A stretch of 64,000 nucleotides of DNA from Labilibaculum antarcticum (GTDB taxonomy: Bacteria; Bacteroidota; Bacteroidia; Bacteroidales; Marinifilaceae), in the NCBI RefSeq assembly GCF_002356295.1, contig NZ_AP018042.1:1210361-1274360 (forward strand), given 5' to 3'. The number at the start of each line of letters is the position of its first letter. The first letter of the stretch is position 1. This document shows, in pieces, positions 35,049 to 43,412 of this stretch. The position numbers and the translations under genes were made by a program. The notes under the pieces were generated by a model. It was not told the DNA's origin. It saw nothing but the letters and a program-made list of their open reading frames with translations, and made no database searches.

Positions 35049-37784
35049 ATGAAAGATATTAACATCTTATTTCTTCTATTAGTAATAAGTCATATTAGTT
35101 TAGCACAACAAAATCGAAATCTACTTATCGAAAATAATCAAGTTCAAGTAGAGATTCAACTACAAAACAAACAATTGTATTCAGAAAATTTTAGCATAAA
35201 AAATGACACATCTAATGGCACAATTAATTTTGATGGTAATTTTTCATTTGAGATTGTTTGGACTGATTGGTTAGCTCCAGGAATGAGTAATAATGCTGAA
35301 AACCCAGCAATTCTTACAAAGAACGATTTCGAATTTACACATTCAAAGAAATCAAATATAACAAATGGTCTTCATCAACTTGAAACATATTACAAAGGAA
35401 AAAACCAACATTTACAATTGATAATCACCTATTTGATAGAACCCGACAAACATTATTACAAACGGAAAATTGCCATAAGAGATACATTGTACAAAAAACA
35501 TTTATTGCACAAAATAAATGCTTTTCATTCTGAAGTTACCATAACAGATTCAGTTAAAATTCTAAATAAAGGAGGTTTTGGTCAACCTGTTGCTTTGCAG
35601 TTTTCTAAGAATGGACTTTTTTATGGTTTAGAATCACCAATATCTAGAAATACATTTGAACAAAAAGGAAAAAATAAATATCATTTCAACTGTGCCAAAT
35701 ATTCAGGTAAAAAAATAACAAACAATTGGCTTGAAAGTGATTGGGTTATATTTGGTCTTAGCCCCGATATTTATGTAAAAAAACACTTCATGAATTATAT
35801 TAATGATATTAAAGTGGCTATTGATAGACCATATTTATTATATAATTCATGGTATGATTTGAGAGGAGACCATTACCCTGTAGGTAGTTATGTGAAAGAA
35901 CTACAAGCTATAGATTATATGAATGAAAAAAATGTTTTACGTTTATATGATGCTTTTCAAGAGAATTTCACCAAAAAATATGATATCCAATTAGATGCAT
36001 TTGTATTAGATGATGGCTGGGATGTATATGAAAGTGCGTGGGAATTAAACAAGAAGGAGTTTCCCAATGGCTTATCACCAATTATTAAGAAATTCCATCA
36101 GAATAATATTGATTTAGGTATTTGGTTTGGTCCCACAGGAGGATATTCTGCACGTATGAAGAGAATAAATTGGTATCGTAAGAATGGATATGAAGTAGTT
36201 GGCACAGAAAAAAAATGGGGAGGAGCTCAATTATGTCTTGCAGGTAAAAACTACAGTTCTGTTTTTAAAAAACGTACCAGCGATTTTGCTGAGAAAGGAA
36301 TCTCATATTTTAAATTAGATGGAATCCAATTTTCTTGTAGTGAACCTGATCATGGTCATCCAATTGGATTATATTCACAAGTTGCTATTTTAGATACTTT
36401 GATCTCGACACTTGAAAATACCCGAAAATTAAATTCTAATGTTTACCATAGTGTAACATCTGGAACCTGGCTAAGTCCTTGGTGGTTAAAATATGCCAAT
36501 CAAATATGGATGCAAGGTGAAGATTACGGATATGCTGATGTGCCCTCTTATAATTCAAGAGATGCAGCCATAACCTACCGTGATTTGATTTTATATAAGG
36601 ATCTTAAATCGAATAATTTCTGGTTTCCAGTAAGTAACATGATGACCCATGGTATTATTAAAGGGAAGTTAGAAAATTTGCACGTAGAAGAGCCATTAGA
36701 CAAATTTTCTGACAATGCTATATTATATTTTGCTCGTGGTATTTCTATGTTCGAACTGTACACCAGTCCCGATATTATGTCAGAAGCTGAATGGAAAATT
36801 ATTGCCAAATCATATAAATGGGCAACCAAAAACTTCGATGTTCTTATGAACACCGAGATGATAGGCGGAAACCCCGAAAAGAAAGAGGCCTATGCTTATT
36901 TACACTTGAAAGGAAACAAAGGGGTTATTGCTGCACGAAACCCCTTCATTAAGAAACAAAATTTAGAAGTGGAAATTTCGGTGGCAAATGGGATCGATAC
37001 TACAGCCAAAGATTTAGTGATTGAAAAAGTTTATCCATACCGCTTTGTATATCCCGATTTATATAAACATGGTGATAAAATAAGCTTGCCTATTGATGCT
37101 TACGAAACAGCGATATATGAAATTTATCCACTCCAAGAATGCAATGAACCTTTAATTGCTGGAGCGATCTTTAATTCAAACTTAAATGATGATGGGAGTT
37201 GGACTATCAACTATCAAGCTACATCGATAGCTCCAAAACTATTAAACAAAGCTAGTATTAAAAAAATTAGCCTCGGAACAAAAGAATTAGATTCAAATCA
37301 ACTTCCTACTTCTTTCGAAGAACACACTCCAGTAGTAAGTCGTTTTTCTAGTAAAAGAAAAGGAACAAAACTAACTGTGGATATTGACATAAATAGCAAT
37401 CAGTGTGATATAAAGTTAGGCTTTCTGTTAATTTCGGAAACTGATAAGAAGTTGAAATTACCTTTAATAGATTTTAAGAAGAATAATAAAGAAATAAAAT
37501 CAAATTTTAATGGGAAGCTTGTTGATGAAAATTTCAAAATGCCAAGACTTACATCAGGATGGTACACAATAGAACTTGGTTCTAGTAAAAATCATATAGA
37601 CCTTGATATGAAAACAGATTGGAATGGAACGATAAATATTTGGTCAATGAGTATAGAACAGAATAAATTCGAAACAATTAAGCTTGAAACAAATGCTCTT
37701 AAAAAGGAAAGGACTCTACCCCATTGTATATTTGAATCTGGAGAAATAAAAAGAAATACAAAACTTGGTGTGATTAAATATTAA
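35049..37784 (+). CDS. Clan GH-D (GH36-like) alpha-glycosidase, exported
   Basis: This is a putative alpha-galactosidase or alpha-N-acetylgalactosaminidase. I chose ATG 35049 because it starts a signal peptide (MKDINILFLLLVISHISLAQ); the longer frame adds a hydrophilic leader. An N-terminal beta-sandwich (about residues 25-255) precedes the TIM barrel, with YLLYNSWYDLRG, the substrate-binding FVLDDGWDVYESAWELN (Asp321/Asp322), LGIWFGPTGG and the nucleophile candidate Asp424 in YFKLDGIQF. The catalytic segment thus follows the DDGW...KxD order of GH27/GH36 enzymes. A further C-terminal beta-domain region extends to residue 911. The linkage cleaved is uncertain; the GH89 neighbour suggests a host-type or sulfated glycan. 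Confidence 0.8.
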   Translation: MKDINILFLLLVISHISLAQQNRNLLIENNQVQVEIQLQNKQLYSENFSIKNDTSNGTINFDGNFSFEIVWTDWLAPGMSNNAENPAILTKNDFEFTHSKKSNITNGLHQLETYYKGKNQHLQLIITYLIEPDKHYYKRKIAIRDTLYKKHLLHKINAFHSEVTITDSVKILNKGGFGQPVALQFSKNGLFYGLESPISRNTFEQKGKNKYHFNCAKYSGKKITNNWLESDWVIFGLSPDIYVKKHFMNYINDIKVAIDRPYLLYNSWYDLRGDHYPVGSYVKELQAIDYMNEKNVLRLYDAFQENFTKKYDIQLDAFVLDDGWDVYESAWELNKKEFPNGLSPIIKKFHQNNIDLGIWFGPTGGYSARMKRINWYRKNGYEVVGTEKKWGGAQLCLAGKNYSSVFKKRTSDFAEKGISYFKLDGIQFSCSEPDHGHPIGLYSQVAILDTLISTLENTRKLNSNVYHSVTSGTWLSPWWLKYANQIWMQGEDYGYADVPSYNSRDAAITYRDLILYKDLKSNNFWFPVSNMMTHGIIKGKLENLHVEEPLDKFSDNAILYFARGISMFELYTSPDIMSEAEWKIIAKSYKWATKNFDVLMNTEMIGGNPEKKEAYAYLHLKGNKGVIAARNPFIKKQNLEVEISVANGIDTTAKDLVIEKVYPYRFVYPDLYKHGDKISLPIDAYETAIYEIYPLQECNEPLIAGAIFNSNLNDDGSWTINYQATSIAPKLLNKASIKKISLGTKELDSNQLPTSFEEHTPVVSRFSSKRKGTKLTVDIDINSNQCDIKLGFLLISETDKKLKLPLIDFKKNNKEIKSNFNGKLVDENFKMPRLTSGWYTIELGSSKNHIDLDMKTDWNGTINIWSMSIEQNKFETIKLETNALKKERTLPHCIFESGEIKRNTKLGVIKY

Positions 37785-37831
37785 TAACTAGTTATTAGTA
37801 TTAATCATTTGGAATATAAGAATAAATATAG

Positions 37832-37924
37832 ACCAATAGCGCTAAATATGGAATATACATTTCTGGAGCAGATGACATTATCATTCGAAATAATCAAATT
37901 TCAGAATGTGAAATTCTAGTATAA
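37832..37924 (+). pseudogene. Remnant of a right-handed beta-helix protein
   Basis: A 30-codon open stretch between the two glycosidase genes reads TNSAKYGIYISGADDIII and then RNNQISECEILV before a TAA. GIYISGADDIIIRNNQIS has the turn-by-turn pattern of PbH1 parallel beta-helix repeats, as in polysaccharide lyases, GH28 and GH110 enzymes. Neither side continues the repeat: upstream the frame meets a TAG. It appears to be a leftover of a deleted enzyme of this locus. The match rests on one coil only. Confidence 0.5.
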
Positions 37925-37971
37925 GTAAAATCGATAATAAGAAATAAAAAAGATTAAAACGGTTCTTTATC

Positions 37972-40206
37972 ATGACAATTAACATGCATTTACAAAAAAT
38001 GAAAATTATGAGATTTGTTTTAGTATTATTTTTAATATCAATATGTATATTATCCTGTGATAATCAGAGTAATGATGAAAAACAAGCGTCAATTGACGTG
38101 TTATCTAGGAGTATTGGTGAGGAAAACCTTACCAATTTTGAGCTTCAATTAGAACCTGATGACAAAACTCCTGATTGGTTTAATTTACAAAAAAAGGAAA
38201 ATAAAATTATCGTAAAAGGTAATTCACAAATAGCTCTTTGTAGAGGTGTGTACGATTATCTGAAAAATGAATGCAATAGTATAATTAGCTGGTCAGGATC
38301 TAAAATATCTATTCCAGAACATTTACCAGAAGTTGATAGAACAGTAGAAAGCCCTTACCAATTCCGATATTACTTTAATGTAGTAACGCATGGTTATACA
38401 ACCCCTTACTGGGATTGGAATCGATGGGAAAAGGAAATAGATTGGATGGCTGTTCATGGAATTAATATGCCTTTAATTGGTGGCGCACATGAAGCTATTT
38501 TGGCAAGAGTTTTTCAAAAATTAGGATTATCAAAATCAGAAATGAATCAATACTTTTCTGGACCAGCATATTTCCCATGGAACAGAATGGGTAATCTAAA
38601 TGGATGGGATGGTCCTTTGCCTAAATCCTATTTTCAAAAACAAATTACATTAACACACCAAATGTTAACCCGAATGGAAACCTTGGGTATGTCTCCTATA
38701 GTGCATGCCTTTGCAGGTTTTGTTCCAAAAGGACTTAAGAGATTATATCCCAATGAAGAAATCCGTGAACTTGCCTGGGGAGGCGGTTTACCTCTGAAAA
38801 ACAATGGTTTTATACTTTCGCCCACTAGTCCACTTTTTAAAGAAATTGGCACTCTATACATTCAAGAATGGGAAAAAGAGTTTGGAAAAGGGGAATATTA
38901 TCTAGCAGATAGTTTTAATGAAATGGATGCTCCTCTTTCAAAAGATTCAACAAAAGCATTAAAAGAACTAGCAGGATATGGAGCTTCAGTTTATCAATCG
39001 ATTAAAGAAGCAAATCCCGATGCAACTTGGGTTATGCAAGGGTGGACATTCCCATACCACAAAGATGAAAATGGAAAACTATTTTGGACACCAGAAAGAT
39101 TAGGTGCTTTAGTGCAAGAAGTCCCTGATGATAAACTCCTAATTCTAGATTTGGCTAATGAATACAATCATGTGTTTTGGAAGATCGATCCATCATGGAA
39201 AATGTATAACGGCTTTTTCGGAAAAAAATGGATCTATTCTTTTATACCAAACATGGGAGGCAAAATCCCTTTAAATGGTAAACTAGATGTATATGCTTCT
39301 ATTCCTTTTGACGCTTTAAATTATGAGAATAAAAAGAATTTAGTAGGATTTGGATTTGCTCCTGAAGGTATTGAGAATAATGAAATTATTTATGAACTCT
39401 TATCAGATGTTGCATGGAAAAAGAAAAAATTCAGTTTAGATAATTGGATCGAAAACTACTGTAAGCAACGTTACGGAGCTTATCCTTCGAACATGAAGAA
39501 AGCATACGATTTATTGAATAAATCAGCTTATGGTAGTTTTACTGATCATCCTATGCACCGCTACCAATTTAGACCTTATAAAAAACCTGAAGGCGTCGAA
39601 AATCATGCAACAGTTCATATCTCTGAAGAATTCAGAGAAGCTGTTGGAGCCTTTATCTGTTGTTCAAACGAACTAAAAGATAGTAATCTATATACATTTG
39701 ACGCAATAGAAATTGTTGTTCAATATTTAGGCTTAGAAGTGGACCAACGTTTAATGAAGTTCCTAGAATCAGGAGAACAAAAATATTCTTCTGAACTCGA
39801 TGAGATTATGAAAACTCTTTTAGTTATTGATAAGTTACTCGCTACTCATCCAAATTACAAATTAGAAAACTGGTTAAATTTTTCACGTAAGTGGGGAGAT
39901 ACATCTCAAGAAAAAAACTATTACGAATCCGACGCAAAAAGAATTGTTACAACATGGGGAGGCGATCCTGTTAATGATTACTCTGGTAGAGTATGGAGCG
40001 GATTAATTCGAGATTACTATGTACCTAGATGGCAAGAATATTATAAAGATAATTCTGATAGAAGAAAGCAAAATATGAGAGAATGGGAAGAGAACTGGAT
40101 AACAACTCCAGGTTTATCAAAAATTAAAGCTTATGATGATCCACTAAAAGTTGCAGCTAAAATGTATTTCAAATTTGAAGAAGAACGACATGCTAACAAA
40201 AAATAA
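37972..40206 (+). CDS. GH89 alpha-N-acetylglucosaminidase (NAGLU-like), lipoprotein
   Basis: The enzyme removes terminal alpha-linked GlcNAc, as from heparan-type chains or GlcNAc-alpha-1,4-Gal of mucin. The N-terminus carries a lipobox (LISICILSC, Cys29), so it is probably a periplasmic or surface lipoprotein; the start could also be ATG 37999 or 38008. The family core is unmistakable: NVVTHGYTTPYWDWNRWEKE, DWMAVHGINMPL, AYFPWNRMGNLNGWDGPLP. The acid/base Glu317 lies in ADSFNEMDAP and the nucleophile candidate Glu465 in GFGFAPEGIENN. Length 744 aa agrees with NAGLU. It follows the GH-D enzyme after a gap holding the beta-helix remnant. Confidence 0.95.
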   Translation: MTINMHLQKMKIMRFVLVLFLISICILSCDNQSNDEKQASIDVLSRSIGEENLTNFELQLEPDDKTPDWFNLQKKENKIIVKGNSQIALCRGVYDYLKNECNSIISWSGSKISIPEHLPEVDRTVESPYQFRYYFNVVTHGYTTPYWDWNRWEKEIDWMAVHGINMPLIGGAHEAILARVFQKLGLSKSEMNQYFSGPAYFPWNRMGNLNGWDGPLPKSYFQKQITLTHQMLTRMETLGMSPIVHAFAGFVPKGLKRLYPNEEIRELAWGGGLPLKNNGFILSPTSPLFKEIGTLYIQEWEKEFGKGEYYLADSFNEMDAPLSKDSTKALKELAGYGASVYQSIKEANPDATWVMQGWTFPYHKDENGKLFWTPERLGALVQEVPDDKLLILDLANEYNHVFWKIDPSWKMYNGFFGKKWIYSFIPNMGGKIPLNGKLDVYASIPFDALNYENKKNLVGFGFAPEGIENNEIIYELLSDVAWKKKKFSLDNWIENYCKQRYGAYPSNMKKAYDLLNKSAYGSFTDHPMHRYQFRPYKKPEGVENHATVHISEEFREAVGAFICCSNELKDSNLYTFDAIEIVVQYLGLEVDQRLMKFLESGEQKYSSELDEIMKTLLVIDKLLATHPNYKLENWLNFSRKWGDTSQEKNYYESDAKRIVTTWGGDPVNDYSGRVWSGLIRDYYVPRWQEYYKDNSDRRKQNMREWEENWITTPGLSKIKAYDDPLKVAAKMYFKFEEERHANKK

Positions 40207-40603
40207 ACGACCATTGATCCAAATCGTCAATAATAAACAGTTTAAACTCATTTTAAAGTAGATAAGCAAAATACATTACCCATTTTTTCATACTTTTACT
40301 TCACAACTAACTATACATTTAGAATGTTATACTATAACAAATTCATACTTCTATACAATTGTTCGTACAAAGGTTTGTACGAATGTTGGATTTGTTAAAT
40401 TTCCCCAGTATCCCCTTTCACAACTTATTTTGTTCTCTAAATTTTAGATAGATTATATTCTTTAATGGGATTAGTGTATCCTCGTAGATATAATTTTAAA
40501 ATTTACTCGTTGAACAAATGAGCCACATCCTTTTTGTGATTATTAATTTGCGCATAAAATAACTTCTTACGCCATAACATCAATAAACCCAAAACTCCTT
40601 AAG
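40207..40603. other. Long non-coding gap before the peptidase genes
   Basis: This 397-nt AT-rich gap holds no ORF of interest. It contains the perfect palindrome at 40362-40383 and, downstream of it, TAAATTTC (40396-40403), 18 nt after a TTTG (40374-40377) that is part of the palindrome. This gives a weak -33/-7 pair overlapping the palindrome. The 200 nt that would form the 5' leader show no other clear structure. Confidence 0.5.
40362..40383 (+). promoter_or_regulatory. Perfect 22-nt palindromic operator candidate
   Basis: TTCGTACAAA (40362-40371), GG, TTTGTACGAA (40374-40383) is a perfect 10-bp inverted repeat with a 2-bp centre, the shape of a dimeric repressor site. It overlaps a possible -33 TTTG box, so binding could block transcription of the peptidase gene at 40604. 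I did not see the same palindrome elsewhere in the window, and no regulator gene is next to it. Confidence 0.6.
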
Positions 40604-41986
40604 ATGTTCTCAAAAGAAACTTACATTAACAGAAGAAATAAGCTTAAAGCAGAAGTTCAATCAGGAATCCTCCTTTTTCTTGGTAACGATGAATGTGGAA
40701 TGAATTATGCCGACAATACCTATCATTATCGTCAGGATAGCACCTTTCTATATTTCTTTGGTTCGGATTATGCCGGACTAAATGCCATTATTGATATCGA
40801 TGAAAATCGTGAAATTATTTTCGGCGATGAATTAACAATCGACCATATTGTTTGGATGGGTTCGCAGCCAACAATTAAGGAAAAAAGTGAAGCTGTTGGA
40901 ATTAGAGAAACAGCGCCAATATCCGATTTAAAAACCTACCTCGATAAAGCCGCAGTAAAAGCAAGAACCATTCATCATCTGCCACCTTACCGACCAGAAC
41001 ATCAAATTAAACTACTCGATTTATTACAGATACATCCAAATCTTGCATCGGAAAACGCATCATTACCATTTATTCAGGCCGTCGTAAATCAAAGAAACTA
41101 CAAGTCTGATGAAGAAATTATTCAATTAGAACAAGCTGTAAACATCACCGGAGAAATGCACCTTGCAGCCATGCGAATGGCTCGCCCGGGAATGAAGGAA
41201 TCGGAAATTGCTGCAGCAGTGCAACAAGTTGCAATTGCTTCGGGCGGGCAATTATCATTTCCAGTAATCGCAACAATTAACGGACAAACTCTTCACAACC
41301 ATTACCACGGAAACACATTAAAAAGTGGAGATATGCTTTTACTCGATTGTGGTGCCGAAAATGAGATGCATTATGCCGGAGATATGTCGAGCACTTTCCC
41401 GGTAGATAAAACTTTTACAACCCGCCAAAAAGAAATTTACCAAATTGCTTTAAATGCTCATAATGCGGCAATTGATCAGTTGAAACCTGGTGTGAAATTC
41501 AAAGATGTACATCTTACTGCTTGTCGAACTGTTGCCGAAGGAATGAAAGAAATGGGTTTCATGAAAGGTGACCTTGACGATGCAATCCGACAAGGTGCTC
41601 ATGCTTTATTTTTCCAATGCGGAACTGGTCATATGATGGGAATGGATGTTCATGACATGGAAAATTTAGGTGAGGTTTGTGTTGGGTACAATGGCGAAGC
41701 CAAAAGCACTCAATTTGGATTAAAATCCTTGCGATTGGGCAGGGAACTTGAACCGGGATTTGTGTTGACGATTGAACCGGGAATCTATTTTATTCCTGAA
41801 CTGATAGACCTATGGAAAGCGGAAAAACGATTCAATCAATTCATCAACTACGATAAAGTTGAGCAATACAAAGATTTTGGTGGTTGCCGAAACGAAGAAG
41901 ACTTCTTGATTACTGCTGATGGTGCACGCTTACTAGGAAAACCAATTCCTAAAAACATTGCTGATGTGGAAAGAGAACGAATTTAA
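40604..41986 (+). CDS. pepP: Xaa-Pro aminopeptidase (M24B)
   Basis: This cytoplasmic metallopeptidase removes an N-terminal residue ahead of proline. The N-terminal creatinase-like domain (about residues 1-165, GILLFLGNDECGMNYADN) is followed by the pita-bread catalytic domain. Its metal ligands are visible in LLLDCGAENEMHYAGDMS, GTGHMMGMDVHDMEN, LTIEPGIYFIPE and GGCRNEEDFLIT. Length 460 aa matches PepP. No signal peptide is seen. It is the first of three consecutive peptidase genes (41-62 nt apart, counted to the chosen starts). Confidence 0.95.
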   Translation: MFSKETYINRRNKLKAEVQSGILLFLGNDECGMNYADNTYHYRQDSTFLYFFGSDYAGLNAIIDIDENREIIFGDELTIDHIVWMGSQPTIKEKSEAVGIRETAPISDLKTYLDKAAVKARTIHHLPPYRPEHQIKLLDLLQIHPNLASENASLPFIQAVVNQRNYKSDEEIIQLEQAVNITGEMHLAAMRMARPGMKESEIAAAVQQVAIASGGQLSFPVIATINGQTLHNHYHGNTLKSGDMLLLDCGAENEMHYAGDMSSTFPVDKTFTTRQKEIYQIALNAHNAAIDQLKPGVKFKDVHLTACRTVAEGMKEMGFMKGDLDDAIRQGAHALFFQCGTGHMMGMDVHDMENLGEVCVGYNGEAKSTQFGLKSLRLGRELEPGFVLTIEPGIYFIPELIDLWKAEKRFNQFINYDKVEQYKDFGGCRNEEDFLITADGARLLGKPIPKNIADVERERI

Positions 41987-42047
41987 AGTTGTTTAACACA
42001 CTTTATCAATAATAACTAACATTTATATGCCTGAAAACGACTCATCA

Positions 42048-43355
42048 ATGAAAATAAAATACATCACAAACCTATTGCTTGCATTTCTTTTGGTAGGCAG
42101 CGTATCTTGCATACAAACAAAAGATCTTGAAAGCAGGTTAAAAGAATTGCCTTGTGTTGCTTTAGAAAAGATACAAGGAGATACAACTTTCGCAGCCTAC
42201 TACGAAATGTGGTTTACACAACCAATAGATCATGAAAATCCTGGATTGGGTACTTTTAAACAAAGAGTCTTATTAGGTCATCATGCTCTTGACCGACCTA
42301 TGCTTGTTGAAATTCAAGGTTATAATATCTGGACTGAAAAGGCTGGAGAATTAAGTAAATTACTGGATGCCAACCAGCTTACCATCGAGCATCGCTACTT
42401 TAACAATTCACGTCCTGATAGTCTGGACTGGAAATACCTGAATATAAAACAAGCTGCTGCCGATCAGCATGCTGTAATTCAAGCCTTAAAAACCATTTAC
42501 AAGAACAAATGGATATCAACAGGAATAAGCAAAGGCGGACAAACAACAATCTATCACAGATATTTTTATCCAAATGATGTTGATGTAAGTATTGCCTATG
42601 TTGCACCATTGAATCTGGAACGTGAAGACAAAAGAATACACGAGCATTTAGCAAAAGTCGGAAGTGAAGAATCACGTATCAAAGTAAAAGATTTTCAGGT
42701 GGCTTGTTTCGAAAATCGAAAAGAACTATTGCCACTTTTAAAAGAGCATGCGGAAAAAAACAAATATCAATTTCCCATGGGATTTGAAAAAGCATTGGAT
42801 TTAAACATTCTGGAATACTCCTTCGCTTTTTGGCAGTGGGGAAATACGAATTGTGATGAAATCCCAGACTCAAATGCGGGAGCAAACGACTTATTCTCAC
42901 ACTTAATCAAAACGTCTCCATTTAATTTTTTCGATAGTGCAGGAATTATACAGCAACAGCCTTTTTTCTATCAGGCATTAACTGAAATTGGGATGTACAG
43001 CTACGAAGTAGCTCCTTTTAAAAAATACGTTAATTACGATAAAGACCTGACTTTCGACTTCACTCTTCCCGAAGGTGTTGATGGAACATTTAACCAAAAA
43101 AGTATGCTGGCTGTGAATAAATGGTTGCAAACAGATGCAGACAAAATACTTTTTATTTATGGGGAATATGATACCTGGTCGGCAACTCAAGTTCATCTAA
43201 AAGACAATTTAAAATGCCGAAAATTCATTCGTCCTGAAGGTTCTCACGGTACAAGAATAAGAAATTTCAGTCCGGAAAAACAAGCTAAAATTGTACAGAC
43301 GCTGGAAGCTTGGCTAGAAATAGAAATTAATGAGGAATCTTTATTACAGAAATAA
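42048..43355 (+). CDS. S37-family (PS-10) serine peptidase, lipoprotein
   Basis: This is a secreted serine peptidase of the Streptomyces PS-10/prolyl tri-peptidyl aminopeptidase group (PF05576). I set the start at ATG 42048, giving a lipoprotein signal (MKIKYITNLLLAFLLVGSVS, then Cys21); ATG 42027 would add seven polar residues. Family text includes WFTQPIDHENPGLGTFKQRV, TIEHRYFNNSRP, the nucleophile Ser161 in WISTGISKGGQT and DVDVSIAYVAPLN. The Asp and His candidates lie in YGEYDTWSA and RPEGSHGTR near the end. Between PepP and a C69 dipeptidase it fits a peptide-degradation set. The exact specificity is unknown. Confidence 0.85.
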   Translation: MKIKYITNLLLAFLLVGSVSCIQTKDLESRLKELPCVALEKIQGDTTFAAYYEMWFTQPIDHENPGLGTFKQRVLLGHHALDRPMLVEIQGYNIWTEKAGELSKLLDANQLTIEHRYFNNSRPDSLDWKYLNIKQAAADQHAVIQALKTIYKNKWISTGISKGGQTTIYHRYFYPNDVDVSIAYVAPLNLEREDKRIHEHLAKVGSEESRIKVKDFQVACFENRKELLPLLKEHAEKNKYQFPMGFEKALDLNILEYSFAFWQWGNTNCDEIPDSNAGANDLFSHLIKTSPFNFFDSAGIIQQQPFFYQALTEIGMYSYEVAPFKKYVNYDKDLTFDFTLPEGVDGTFNQKSMLAVNKWLQTDADKILFIYGEYDTWSATQVHLKDNLKCRKFIRPEGSHGTRIRNFSPEKQAKIVQTLEAWLEIEINEESLLQK

Positions 43356-43412
43356 TTTCATCTACTGATCAGCTATTACTCCCAACAATTGATAACAGAA
43401 AACTTTGTGTTC

